DNA of 64,000 nt from positions 1 to 64,000 of the forward strand of contig NZ_LVJR01000023.1 of the NCBI RefSeq assembly GCF_001617365.1, read 5' to 3'. Below, one piece after another: positions 45,441 through 53,974 of this stretch. The translations under genes were made by a program, and so were the position numbers. The stretch comes from Rhodanobacter sp. FW104-R8 (GTDB taxonomy: Bacteria; Pseudomonadota; Gammaproteobacteria; Xanthomonadales; Rhodanobacteraceae). How positions within the stretch are numbered: position 1 is the first letter of the stretch; each line of letters begins with the position of its first letter. A model generated the notes under the pieces. The model ran no database searches. It saw only the letters and a program-made list of their open reading frames with translations, and was not told the origin of the DNA.

Positions 45441-46462
45441 CGAGGGTCCTTGGTGGGAAGCGATGCGACGGCCACCGATGGCGGCGCGTCGGCGCGTGCC
45501 GTGCTGTGTAGCGGGGGCATCATCGGCACCTGACACGCCGTTTCGATCAGATAGATCGGCCGCTGTTTGACCTCGGCGTACACACGGCCGAGGTATTCGC
45601 CGACCACGCCCAATGCCAGCAGTTGTAGACCGCCCAGCACCAGGACCACGACCATCAGCGAGGGATACCCTTTGACCGGATCACCCCACAGCACGGCCTT
45701 GATGAAGGCCCCTGCGCCGTAGCTGAAAGCGCACACCGATGTGGCCACACCCACTGCCGTGGCCAGTCGCAGTGGCAAAATGGAAAACGAAGTGATGCCT
45801 TCCACTGCCAGATTGAACAGCCGCCAGTAGTTCCATTTGGTGCGACCCGCCTGGCGCGGGCTGCGCTGATACATGACCGCCGTATGGGGATAGCCGATCC
45901 AGCCGAACAGGCCCTTCATGAAACGTTGGCGCTCGCGCAACTGGCGCAGCGCGGCCACCGCACGCGCCGACATCAGGCGGAAATCACCGGTATCGTGCGG
46001 CACGTTGAACGCCGCCATGCGCGCCATCAATCGATAGAAGAGATGTGCCGTCGCTCGCTTGAACCAGCTCTCGCCTTCACGGTGTTCGCGAGTGGCGTAA
46101 ACCACGTCGTAGCCATCGCGCCAGCGTGTCAGCAGGTCCGGAATGAGTTCGGGGGGATCTTGCAGATCGGCATCAATGATGACGATGGCATCGGCCTCAT
46201 CCGTCACGGCGTCGAGACCCGCGGTCAGTGCGGCTTCCTTGCCGAAGTTGCGGCTCAAGCGCAGCGTGCCGATGCGCGGGTCTTGGCCCATCAGCCGGTT
46301 GAGTACGAGCCATGTGCCATCGCGACTTCCGTCATCGACATAGATCACCCGCGCATCGAGCGCCATCCCATCGAGCACGCCGACAAGACGCGCATGAAAC
46401 AGGGGGAGCACTTCCGCTTCGTTGTACGCGGGCACCACAACGGTGAGGCGGATCGGGGCCAC
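45437..46462 (-). CDS. GT2-family polyprenyl-phosphate sugar transferase (ArnC/DPMS-like)
   Basis: A 341-aa enzyme with a cytosolic GT-A domain: VVVPAYNEAEVLPLF, DDGSRDGTW, nucleotide/metal-binding IIDADLQDPPELI, and RQAGRTKWNYWRL. Two C-terminal membrane helices follow (LRLATAVGVATSVCAFSYGA; SLMVVVLVLGGLQLLALGVV) and LGRVYAEVKQRPIYLI. It makes a polyprenyl-phosphate sugar used by the GT39 enzymes. It is the first gene of the leftward train; the 243-bp gap to the divergent transposase start (46463-46705) must hold the promoter, though I saw no clear consensus. Confidence 0.92.
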   Translation of the reverse strand: MAPIRLTVVVPAYNEAEVLPLFHARLVGVLDGMALDARVIYVDDGSRDGTWLVLNRLMGQDPRIGTLRLSRNFGKEAALTAGLDAVTDEADAIVIIDADLQDPPELIPDLLTRWRDGYDVVYATREHREGESWFKRATAHLFYRLMARMAAFNVPHDTGDFRLMSARAVAALRQLRERQRFMKGLFGWIGYPHTAVMYQRSPRQAGRTKWNYWRLFNLAVEGITSFSILPLRLATAVGVATSVCAFSYGAGAFIKAVLWGDPVKGYPSLMVVVLVLGGLQLLALGVVGEYLGRVYAEVKQRPIYLIETACQVPMMPPLHSTARADAPPSVAVASLPTKDPR

Positions 46463-46705
46463 GAATATCCCTGCGCGCTATGACATCCGCGGCACAGTAG
46501 CGAGCGAGGCTCGTGCTGCCCCTCAACCATTTCTCAACTGTTCGTTAAGACACACTCGATGCGTCGATTCGCAACACTGCGAACGATTGTCGCTGGGAAT
46601 AAGGCCTTGCCGAGTGAGTGAACGGGGTAGATGGCAGCACACTCTGGTCAGACACATTTTTCTGTGATGGCATACCCGCATCGACTTTCTATGGAAGAAG
46701 CCCTG

Positions 46706-49699
46706 ATGCCTGTGAGCTACGTCACCGAGGAACAACGTGAGAGCTATGGTCGATACAACGGCCCACCTTCCAGCGATGATTTGGCGCGCTATTTCCATCT
46801 CGACGATGCAGATCGTGTGTATATCGCTCGCAGGCGCGGCCACGCGAATCGTCTAGGTATCGCGTTACAGCTCACGACACTCCGTTACCTTGGCGCGTTC
46901 CTCGATGACCCACTGGATCTTCCTTCGCTGGTGCTGTCCACCGTTGCCAAACAGTTGGGGATTACGGACACCGATCCCTCCCTCCATGGCTATCGCACGG
47001 GGGAGCTACGATGGGATCATCAGAGTGATATTCGTCGTCATTGCGGCTTTGTCGAAATCACCGAACCGTCCGTCGGCTTTCGATTGGGGCGTTGGCTGTA
47101 TGCGTTGTGCTGGACGGGAACGGAGCGACCCAGCGTTCTGTTTGAGCGGGCAACGGCATGGCTCTTGACACATAAGGTGCTGCTGCCCGGTCGCAGCACG
47201 CTCGAACGGTTTGTCGCCCGTGTAAAGAGTCGCGTCGAAGAGCACCTATGGCGGCGATTGGGAACCAGCCTCTCCGATGAGCAGCGCGAACGACTGGAGC
47301 GCTTGCTGACCGTGCCGGCCGGCAGCCGAAATTCGCATCTGGATCAGCTGCGATCAGGTCCCGTCCGAGTCAGTGGCCCGTCACTCATCCAAGCGCTGAC
47401 CCGGCTGCAGGTGGTCCGCGAACTCGGCATCGAGCTACCTACCGTAGCCCATCTTCCGGCCAGTCGAGTCACGGCACTGGCCCGCTTTGCGGGAGCTGCC
47501 AAAGCCAGCGCGGTTAGCCGTTTGCCCGATATTCGGCGCTTGGCCACCCTGGTAGCTTTCGTGCACTGCCTGGAAGCCACCGCGCACGACGATGCCGTCG
47601 AAGTCTTGGAAATGCTACTGCGGGACGTATTTGCCACGGCACGGAAAGAGGATCGAAAGACGCGTTTGCGCACGCTGAAAGACCTTGATCGGGCTGCCAC
47701 CCTATTGGCCGATGCCTGCCAAGTGGTGTTGGACACCACACTCCCTGACAAGACGTTGCGCAAGACGCTGTTCGCCAAGGTGCCTCGTGACATCCTTGCA
47801 CGGGCGCTTCAGGAAGTGAGCAACTTGGTGCGGCCACCCGACGATGTGTTTTATAGCGAACTGAGTGAGCGCTACCGACGCATTCGCCGCTTTCTGCCCT
47901 TCGTCTTGGAGAACCTTCGTTTCGGAGCAAGTCCGGCGGGTGAGGCGGTTGTTGCTGCCTATGAGTGGCTTCGTACGCACCCCGGACGATTCAAGGTCGA
48001 TGACGATGTCCCTCGCGAGGTGATTCGCAAACGCTGGCAGCGCTATGCAGTACGCGAGGACGGCAGTATCGATCACCGGGCCTATACCTTCTGCGTGCTC
48101 GATGAACTGTACACGTCATTGCGCCGACGTGACGTGTTCGTCGCTCCCAGCTGGAAGTATGCCGATCCGCGCGCAGGCTTGCTCAACGGCAATGAATGGG
48201 AAACCGCGCGTCCCATCATTTGCCGCACGCTGGGTCTATCACCGACACCCTCGCCGACGCTCCTCGCGATCACCAAAGAACTGGATGACACCTATCGAGC
48301 AGTCGCTTCCCGACTGCCGGACAACCCAGCCGTGCGCTTCGAAGGAACGAACGAATTGGTCGTCAGTTCCCTCGACAAGCTCGAAGAACCCGCGTCCCTT
48401 CTGGCATTGCGCACCGCGGTCAATGCGCGTCTTCCGCGTGTGGACATCGAGGAAATTTTGCTGGAGATCGCCGCGCGTACCGGTTTCACCGATGCCTTCA
48501 CGCATCTCACTGAACGCTCCGCTCGCGCCGCGGATCTCCCGATCAGTATCTGCGCCGTCTTGCTGGCCGAAGCGAGCAATACCGGATTCGAACCACTCAT
48601 TCGCTCGGATATGGCCGCCCTGAAGCGGTCGCGTCTGTCGTGGGTCGACCAGAATTACTTCCGCAACGACACCATCACACCGGCCAATGCCATCTTGGTG
48701 GCGGCCCAGAACCGCTTGGTACTCGCCCAGCAGTGGGGAGGGGGAGAGGTGGCTTCGGCCGACGGCATGCGCTTCGTCGTTCCCGTGCGCACCGTCCATG
48801 CCGCCGCCAACCCGAAGTATTTTGGTCGAGAGCGCGGCGTGACTTGGTACAACCTGATCTCTGATCAGTTCAGCGGCCTCAATGACATCACCGTGCCGGG
48901 CACGTTACGCGACAGCTTGATCTTGCTGGGCGTCGTGCTGGAACAGCCGACCGAATTGCAACCGACCCAGATCATGACCGACACCGGCGCCTACAGCGAT
49001 GTGGTGTTTGGATTATTCCGTCTATTGGGGTATCGATTCTGTCCGCGCTTGGCCGATGTCGGCGGCACGCGGTTTTGGCGTATTGATGCGCAGGCGGACT
49101 ATGGTGATCTCAACGCCGTGGCACGCCAGCGTGTGAACATGCCATTGATCGAGCAGCAGTGGGATGACATTCTGCGGCTCGTGGGCTCGTTGAAACTGGG
49201 GTGCGTATCGGCAAACGGCATCATGCGGACCTTGCAGATTGGCGACCGTCCCACTCGCCTGGCACAAGCATTGGCGGAGTTTGGAAGGATTGAAAAAACG
49301 CTACATACGCTGACCTATATCGACGACGAAGCGAAACGACGCGGAACACTGACTCAGCTCAATCGCGGTGAAGGACGCCACAGCGTTGCGCGTGCGATCT
49401 TTCATGGAAAACGCGGCGAACTTCGGCAGCGCTACCAAGAAGGTCAGGAGGACCAGCTAGGGGCGCTGGGTCTGGTACTCAACATGGTTGTCTTGTGGAA
49501 CACCATCTACATGGAGGCGGCATTGGACCAGTTACGTCAAGAAGGCTTTCCCGTACGCGATGAGGATGTCGCACGACTCTCGCCGCTAACCCACGACCAC
49601 ATCAACATGCTTGGACGGTATTCCTTTGCCGTGCCCGAGGCCGTAGCCCGCGGGGAGTTGCGTCCGTTACGGAATCCGGACGATGGCGAGGATGACTGA
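46706..49699 (+). CDS. tnpA: Tn3-family transposase (TnpA), 997 aa
   Basis: Replicative DDE transposase beginning MPVSYVTEEQRESYGRYNGP, with the N-terminal DUF4158 region (LARYFHLDDADRVYIARRRG) and the C-terminal catalytic core (QIMTDTGAYSDVVFGLFRLL; LNRGEGRHSVARAIFHGKRG; NMVVLWNTIYMEAALDQLR). Full length without visible frameshifts. An in-frame start 25 codons upstream is possible but MPVS is the family N-terminus. It belongs to a different subgroup from the 26230-29163 transposase. Position at the right end of the second tnpS/T-type element makes it that element's likely transposase. Confidence 0.92.
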   Translation: MPVSYVTEEQRESYGRYNGPPSSDDLARYFHLDDADRVYIARRRGHANRLGIALQLTTLRYLGAFLDDPLDLPSLVLSTVAKQLGITDTDPSLHGYRTGELRWDHQSDIRRHCGFVEITEPSVGFRLGRWLYALCWTGTERPSVLFERATAWLLTHKVLLPGRSTLERFVARVKSRVEEHLWRRLGTSLSDEQRERLERLLTVPAGSRNSHLDQLRSGPVRVSGPSLIQALTRLQVVRELGIELPTVAHLPASRVTALARFAGAAKASAVSRLPDIRRLATLVAFVHCLEATAHDDAVEVLEMLLRDVFATARKEDRKTRLRTLKDLDRAATLLADACQVVLDTTLPDKTLRKTLFAKVPRDILARALQEVSNLVRPPDDVFYSELSERYRRIRRFLPFVLENLRFGASPAGEAVVAAYEWLRTHPGRFKVDDDVPREVIRKRWQRYAVREDGSIDHRAYTFCVLDELYTSLRRRDVFVAPSWKYADPRAGLLNGNEWETARPIICRTLGLSPTPSPTLLAITKELDDTYRAVASRLPDNPAVRFEGTNELVVSSLDKLEEPASLLALRTAVNARLPRVDIEEILLEIAARTGFTDAFTHLTERSARAADLPISICAVLLAEASNTGFEPLIRSDMAALKRSRLSWVDQNYFRNDTITPANAILVAAQNRLVLAQQWGGGEVASADGMRFVVPVRTVHAAANPKYFGRERGVTWYNLISDQFSGLNDITVPGTLRDSLILLGVVLEQPTELQPTQIMTDTGAYSDVVFGLFRLLGYRFCPRLADVGGTRFWRIDAQADYGDLNAVARQRVNMPLIEQQWDDILRLVGSLKLGCVSANGIMRTLQIGDRPTRLAQALAEFGRIEKTLHTLTYIDDEAKRRGTLTQLNRGEGRHSVARAIFHGKRGELRQRYQEGQEDQLGALGLVLNMVVLWNTIYMEAALDQLRQEGFPVRDEDVARLSPLTHDHINMLGRYSFAVPEAVARGELRPLRNPDDGEDD

Positions 49700-49719
49700 C
49701 GGGGAGATGTCATCATCCG

Positions 49720-49743
49720 AAAAACATCTAAATCAATGTTTTT
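49720..49743 (+). terminator. hairpin after tnpA
   Basis: Inverted repeat AAAAACAT / ATGTTTTT with an 8-nt loop, 20 nt after the tnpA stop and ending in five T residues, resembling an intrinsic terminator. It abuts the partial transposon terminal repeat, as the tnpT hairpin does at the other element's end. Confidence 0.5.
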
Positions 49744-49768
49744 AAGTGGTAATTTTCCCTTATCCCGG
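49744..49768 (-). repeat. partial Tn3-type terminal repeat at right end of second element
   Basis: Minus strand CCGGGATAAGGGAAAATT matches the core of the 15226-15263 repeat (CCGGATAAGGGTAAAATT). The outer GGGG part is not recognisable; the adjoining sequence encodes the end of the ISL3 transposase, whose stop TAA lies inside this repeat. One of the two elements has therefore cut the other here. Confidence 0.5.
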
Positions 49769-50986
49769 TTTTCCGTTCCATTGCTCCCCGAACCCCAGCT
49801 TGGCGCAGATCAGGTAGCTGATGGCAATCAGGTGGCGGTCGGTGCCGTAGCCACGGGCGCGCGCCTTGGCAGCCTGGATGCGCCCATTGATCCCTTCGGC
49901 AAAGCCGTTGCTGAGGCCGGAGCGGAAGTGTTCGAGGATGCCGTCCCGATGCTTCTTGATGGTGGCCGCCAACCGCTTGAACGGCGTCAGCCGGCAACGC
50001 CGGGCCCAGCGGATCCAGCCATCGAGCAGCGCCTCGGCCTGCTCGATCATGCCGCCGCGAGCGAACACGTCGCGCAGCGCCTGCTTGAGCCGCCACGCCC
50101 GCGCCGTCTGCAGGTTCGTGCGCTGCAGCCAGTGCATCTGGTCGATCTGCGCGCGCGTCCAGTTCGCTGCATCCTTGAGCGTGCCCCAGCGGATGTGTTT
50201 CAGGTCACCCACCTGCTTGACCTCGGCGCGCCGCACTTGATCCAGCGCCGCGTTGGCCAGCGCCACCACATGGAACGGGTCGAAGCTGACCTTGGCGTTC
50301 GGGCAGTGCTCGCGCGTGCCGGCCTGGTAGGCCGCGCCCAAGTCCAGGCTGACGTCGGTGATCGCCTCGGCGTCGCCGCCGTGCGCTGCCAGATCCTCGG
50401 CGAAGGCCTTGAACGTCGCGGCGGTGCGGCCCTGCGTGGCAAACAGCAGGCGGCGCGCATCCAGGTCGCAGAACAGGGTCAGGAAGCGCTGCCCCTTGCG
50501 CGCACTGCGCTCGTCCGCGCTGATCCGGCGCACCTCGGCGTAGTCTTCGCGCGCACGCGCCGCGTTGACGTGGAAGTCCAACACACGCCAGATGCGGTCG
50601 TCGGAAACGCCCAGCAGCTGCGCCACCGCGTCCACCGGCATCTGCATGCACAATGCGATGACGAAGGCTTCCAGCGTTTCCGTGAACCCCGCACCCGCAC
50701 GCGCCCACGGCACCCCGACTTGCGTGGTCTTCTCGCACTCCCGGCAGCCGACGCGCGGCACGTTGGCCCCGATGATGGCCCGGTACTGGAAGAAGTGCAG
50801 GTGTTGCCAGCGGCGCGACAGGCGATCATGGATGGGCTGATCGGCGGCACCGCACGCCGGGCAGGTCAGCCGTTTCGCCGTGTTCTCGACCGTGAATACG
50901 ATGCGGCCTGCAGCCTGCTGAAAGTCGACGTTGACCACGCGCCACGGCGCGGCGAGCCCGAGGGCTTGAGTAAAGAGTGTTTCCAT
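49760..50986 (-). CDS. ISL3-family transposase (C-terminus possibly altered)
   Basis: A 408-aa transposase. Zn-finger-like Cys sets lie near the N-terminus (RLTCPACGAADQ; VGCRECEKTT), followed by a DDE core: DLDARRLLFATQGR, ITDVSLDLGAAYQ, SFDPFHVVALAN, and the C-terminal NGFAEGINGRIQAAKARARG. The end (LGFGEQWNGKPG) runs into a transposon-end-like sequence that supplies the stop, so the native last residues may be missing. Catalytic residues appear complete. Confidence 0.92.
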   Translation of the reverse strand: METLFTQALGLAAPWRVVNVDFQQAAGRIVFTVENTAKRLTCPACGAADQPIHDRLSRRWQHLHFFQYRAIIGANVPRVGCRECEKTTQVGVPWARAGAGFTETLEAFVIALCMQMPVDAVAQLLGVSDDRIWRVLDFHVNAARAREDYAEVRRISADERSARKGQRFLTLFCDLDARRLLFATQGRTAATFKAFAEDLAAHGGDAEAITDVSLDLGAAYQAGTREHCPNAKVSFDPFHVVALANAALDQVRRAEVKQVGDLKHIRWGTLKDAANWTRAQIDQMHWLQRTNLQTARAWRLKQALRDVFARGGMIEQAEALLDGWIRWARRCRLTPFKRLAATIKKHRDGILEHFRSGLSNGFAEGINGRIQAAKARARGYGTDRHLIAISYLICAKLGFGEQWNGKPG

Positions 50987-51060
50987 CGACCAAGCCTGCC
51001 TTCAACACGCCATCCATGGCAAGATCGGGCCGACGTCAACCACACCAAACGCGAGAGAGC
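49760..51060 (-). mobile_element. ISL3-family insertion sequence, one end missing
   Basis: The 5' end reads GGCTCTCTCGCGTTTGGTGT on the minus strand from 51060, the GGCTCT start common in ISL3 elements. No matching inverted copy occurs on the transposase 3' side (49700-49760), where a Tn3-type end is found instead. The element is therefore likely truncated and immobile by itself. Boundaries are approximate. Confidence 0.6.
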
Positions 51061-51557
51061 CGAATCTATTTGCGGGATTGGCTGTCATCCTTGTGGCCTA
51101 CGCCGTTGTGCGCTGGTATCGGCATCCCATGCTACGGATTGAAGCATTACTAAAAGGAGAAAATGAGGAAAGCATTGAATTCGAAGTGCTAGCTCGAAAT
51201 CTTGGTCGGTTAAACTTCGCCACGAATGAAATCTATTGGCATATTTTTGTTGACGATAGAATTGAAATAGCAGCATCCACTCAAGAACCAGAATTCGACA
51301 AGCAAATTGTAGCTGGCAATACGATGAAGCATTTCAGCGGAGCAATTGATGGCGCGCTCTTTCCTAACCGACCATGGAACCTACTACGGATGACGGTGAA
51401 AAGACCGAACGCGAACGGCCTTGGGCTGCACTACTTCATTTCAACCGCATATGGTCAATTCCCTATATTTTTACGACGCTTAAATAATGGAGAATCTCGG
51501 CAACAGAATCTGCCGCGCTTTGCGGAGATCAATTCAAGTGGCTTGGTTAAATTGTAG
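51061..51557 (+). pseudogene. 5'-truncated membrane protein fragment, AT-rich, unknown
   Basis: The reading frame is open from the ISL3 end and encodes NLFAGLAVILVAYAVVRWYR, a clear membrane helix, then RHPMLRIEALLKGENEESIEFEVLARNLGRLNF and about 110 further soluble residues. No start codon precedes the helix except a TTG at 51078, so the N-terminus was probably removed by the insertion. The sequence is clearly more AT-rich than its surroundings, which suggests foreign origin. No family recognised. Confidence 0.55.
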
Positions 51558-51678
51558 GGAGCGTAGGGGCGAAAAACGGGGCCGAGTTCACTTACTCCAT
51601 GAAGAAAAGCTTGCGCCGAAAATGAAGCCAGCCCTGTTCGCGAAACCCCTCCGCACAACCTGCGCCATCCCACCAAAT

Positions 51679-51714
51679 GCAAACGGCCGGCACCTCGCGA
51701 TACCGGCCGTTTGC
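51679..51714. terminator. strong hairpin downstream of gstA
   Basis: Perfect 12-bp inverted repeat GCAAACGGCCGG / CCGGCCGTTTGC with a 12-nt loop, between the truncated fragment and the gstA stop. It can act as a bidirectional terminator, although no long T-run follows. Confidence 0.65.
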
Positions 51715-51731
51715 GCTTGAGCGGCGACCGA

Positions 51732-52349
51732 TCAGGCGGCCGCCTTGATCAGCCCTTCTGCCTCCATCGCCTTCTGCACCGCCGGCCGCTCCGCCACGCG
51801 CTTCTGGAAAGCCAGCAACGCCGGGAAGCCGGACAGGTCCAGGTCGATGTGCCTGGCCCAGTTGGTGACGGTGAACAGGTAGGCGTCGGCGGCGGTGAAA
51901 TGGTCGCCCAGCAACCATAGCTGCTTAGCCAGCACGTCTTCGATCAACTGGTAGCGCTTCAGCAGGTATGCCTTGCGCTCGGCGCGGGTGGCCTCGGGCG
52001 TGTCCGGCTTGAACAGCGGGCTGTAGCTCTTGTGGATCTCGGAGTTGATGTAGCCCAGCATCTCCTGCAGGCGGTAGCGCGCCAGCGTGCCGTTGGCGGG
52101 CGCCAGGCCGCTCTCGGGCTTGAGGTCGGCCAGGTACTGCACGATCGCCGGGCCTTCGGTCAGCAGTTCGCCGTTGTCCAGCGCCAGCGCCGGCACGTAG
52201 CCCTTCGGGTTGACCTGCCAGAAATCCGCGCCGCCCTCGGTGCGCTTGGCCTTGCCGTCGACCTTTTCCAGCGGCAGCGCGATGCCGGCTTCCAGCGCCA
52301 CGATGTGCGGCGACAACGAGCAGGCGCCCGGCGAGTAATAAAGCTTCAT
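51732..52349 (-). CDS. gstA: glutathione S-transferase (GstA-like)
   Basis: A 205-aa GST. It has an N-terminal thioredoxin-like domain (MKLYYSPGACSLSPHIVALE, with the beta-class catalytic Cys10/Ser region; GYVPALALDNGELLTEGPAIVQYLAD with the cis-Pro and glutathione-binding motif) and a C-terminal helical domain (LLGDHFTAADAYLFTVTNWA). It detoxifies electrophiles with glutathione in the cytosol. GGAG lies just before the ATG at 52349. It is divergent from an HxlR regulator. Confidence 0.93.
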   Translation of the reverse strand: MKLYYSPGACSLSPHIVALEAGIALPLEKVDGKAKRTEGGADFWQVNPKGYVPALALDNGELLTEGPAIVQYLADLKPESGLAPANGTLARYRLQEMLGYINSEIHKSYSPLFKPDTPEATRAERKAYLLKRYQLIEDVLAKQLWLLGDHFTAADAYLFTVTNWARHIDLDLSGFPALLAFQKRVAERPAVQKAMEAEGLIKAAA

Positions 52350-52470
52350 GTGTTTTCTCCGTGTTGGGGGCGTGGGGAAGAACCACCGCTGCGGCCGCGC
52401 GAGGCGGCTGCCTGCACGCGACACAGCGATGGCGGCATGCTAGCCATCATGGTTACCCATGGATACCACC

Positions 52471-52483
52471 TAACCATCGGTTA
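52471..52483. promoter_or_regulatory. palindromic operator candidate between gstA and hxlR-type gene
   Basis: TAACCATCGGTTA is a perfect 5-bp inverted repeat around a 3-nt centre. Further GGTTAC half-sites occur at about 52451 and 52508, all in the 185-bp divergent promoter region. A likely binding site for the adjacent HxlR regulator. Confidence 0.55.
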
Positions 52484-52534
52484 GCGGGAAAATGTAGTAT
52501 CCCTCCGGTTACCGCACTCTCCGATGGAATTCCG

Positions 52535-52960
52535 ATGGGCCTGCCCGTACGCAAGAGCAAGGTCACCGCACCGCCGGCCTGCCCGCTCACCGAGAGCCTG
52601 GCGCTGCTGCGCGGCGCGTGGGCGCCGAACGTGGTGTGGTACCTGAGCGCCGAACCGCGCCGCTTCGGCGAACTGCGCCACGACATCCCGCGCATCTCCG
52701 CGCGCGTGCTGAGCGCGCGGCTGCGCGAGCTGGAATCGCGCGGGCTGGTGACGCGGCGCGTGCTCGACACCTCGCCGCCGTCGGCCGAGTACGCGCTCAC
52801 GCCACTCGGCCGCGAGCTGCTGCCGGCGATCCGGGCGCTGGCCAGCGTGGGCCAGAAGCTGATCGCGGAATGGGAAGCGGGGGCGTCGAAACGCGCACCC
52901 GCCGCCGCACGCGGAACGATCTCGGGCGGTCACCGGCAAGCCAGGGCGACCGGCCCATGA
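52535..52960 (+). CDS. HxlR-family transcriptional regulator
   Basis: A 141-aa winged-helix regulator with the HxlR core: CPLTESLALLRGAWAPNVVWYL, RRFGELRHDIPRISARVLSARLRELESRGLVTRRV and VEYALTPLGRELLP-type end (SAEYALTPLGRELLPAIRAL). The N-terminal Cys of the family (PACPL) is present, which in some members senses electrophiles. It is divergent from gstA and probably controls it. Its stop almost meets the convergent cysK gene. Confidence 0.9.
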   Translation: MGLPVRKSKVTAPPACPLTESLALLRGAWAPNVVWYLSAEPRRFGELRHDIPRISARVLSARLRELESRGLVTRRVLDTSPPSAEYALTPLGRELLPAIRALASVGQKLIAEWEAGASKRAPAAARGTISGGHRQARATGP

Positions 52961-52966
52961 CCACGC

Positions 52967-53905
52967 TCAGACTTCGTCCGAACCCTCGTTGACCCCCTCG
53001 AACAGGAAGGTCGACAGATACCGCTCGCCGGTATCCGGCAGCATCGCCAGCAGCACCGAGCCTTCGGGTGCCTCCGCGGCGACGTGCAGCGCCGCGGCCA
53101 GCGTGGCGCCGGAGGAAATACCGGTGAAGATGCCTTCCTGCTGCGCCAGCACGCGCGAGGTATCGCGGGCCAGCACGTCGTCGACCGGCACGATGCGGTC
53201 GACCACCTTGGGGTTCAGCACGGCCGGCACGAAGTCCGGCGTCCAGCCCTGGATCTTGTGCGGCTGCCATTCCTTGCCGGAGAGCAGCGCCGCGCCGGTC
53301 GGCTCGCTGGCGATGACCTTCACTTCCGGCCGCGCCACTTTCAGCACTTCGCCCACGCCGGTGAGCGTGCCGCCGGTGCCCCAGCCGGTGACGAAGTAGT
53401 CCAGCCGGCGGCCGGCGAAGTCGCGCAGGATCTCCGGCGCGGTGGTCTGCCGGTGATAGGCCGGGTTGGCCGGGTTCTCGAACTGGTTGGTGAAGAACCA
53501 GCCGTGTTTTTGCGCCAGCTCCACCGCCTTCGCCACCATGCCGGTGCCGCGCGCGGCGCCTGGCGTGAGCACCACCCTGCCGCCGTAGGCGCGGATCAGC
53601 TTGCGCCGCTCGAGCGAGAACGTGTCCGACATCACCGCCACGAACGGGTAGCCGCGCGCCGCGCAGATCGCCGCCAACGCCACGCCGGTGTTGCCCGAGG
53701 TGGCCTCGATCACGGTCTGGCCGGGTTTCAGAACGCCGCGCTGTTCGGCGTCGAGGATGATCGCCAGGGCAAGCCGATCCTTCACCGAGCCGGCGGGGTT
53801 GAACGCCTCCACCTTCACGTACAACTCGACGTGCTTCGGGGGGAGGCGATGGAGCCGGATGATCGGGGTATTGCCGATGGTGTCGAGGATGCTGTCGTGG
53901 ATCAC
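52967..53905 (-). CDS. cysK: cysteine synthase (O-acetylserine sulfhydrylase)
   Basis: PLP enzyme that makes cysteine from O-acetylserine and sulfide. The 312-aa protein shows the PLP-lysine motif in FNPAGSVKDRLALA, TSGNTGVALA for substrate/phosphate binding, GWGTGGTLTGVG and the C-terminal GISSGATLAA. The start is most likely the GTG at 53905 (MIHDSILDTIGNTPIIRL), with GGAG 7 nt upstream; an upstream in-frame ATG at 53950 would add 15 unrelated residues. It sits beside cysG in a sulfur-assimilation block. Confidence 0.94.
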   Translation of the reverse strand: MIHDSILDTIGNTPIIRLHRLPPKHVELYVKVEAFNPAGSVKDRLALAIILDAEQRGVLKPGQTVIEATSGNTGVALAAICAARGYPFVAVMSDTFSLERRKLIRAYGGRVVLTPGAARGTGMVAKAVELAQKHGWFFTNQFENPANPAYHRQTTAPEILRDFAGRRLDYFVTGWGTGGTLTGVGEVLKVARPEVKVIASEPTGAALLSGKEWQPHKIQGWTPDFVPAVLNPKVVDRIVPVDDVLARDTSRVLAQQEGIFTGISSGATLAAALHVAAEAPEGSVLLAMLPDTGERYLSTFLFEGVNEGSDEV

Positions 53906-53974
53906 GGGAAGGCTCCGTTTGGCAGGGTGAAAAAGCGGTCGCGAAAGCATGCTCGCGCCCAGGTGAAACTACTG

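Larger units (their letters stand above)
29305..49780. mobile_element. second Tn4651/TnXax1-like element with envelope/efflux cargo (ends degraded)
   Basis: Mirror-image layout of the first element: truncated tnpT, res, tnpS, orf102, cargo genes (31433-46462) and a Tn3-family transposase near the right end, followed by a partial terminal repeat (49744-49768). The left terminal repeat was lost with the 3' part of tnpT. The boundaries are approximate and the unity of the element is inferred from gene order. Confidence 0.5.

Noticed and set aside
43725-46462. mcr-type or complete arn polymyxin-resistance operon
   Set aside because: There is no phosphoethanolamine transferase and the arnA/arnB/arnD/arnT set is incomplete; only GT2, GT39 and GtrA parts are present.
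46463-46705. Left terminal repeat of a short Tn3 element just upstream of tnpA (CGTTAAG near 46543)
   Set aside because: The candidate lacks the outer GGGG and does not match the repeat after the tnpA stop.
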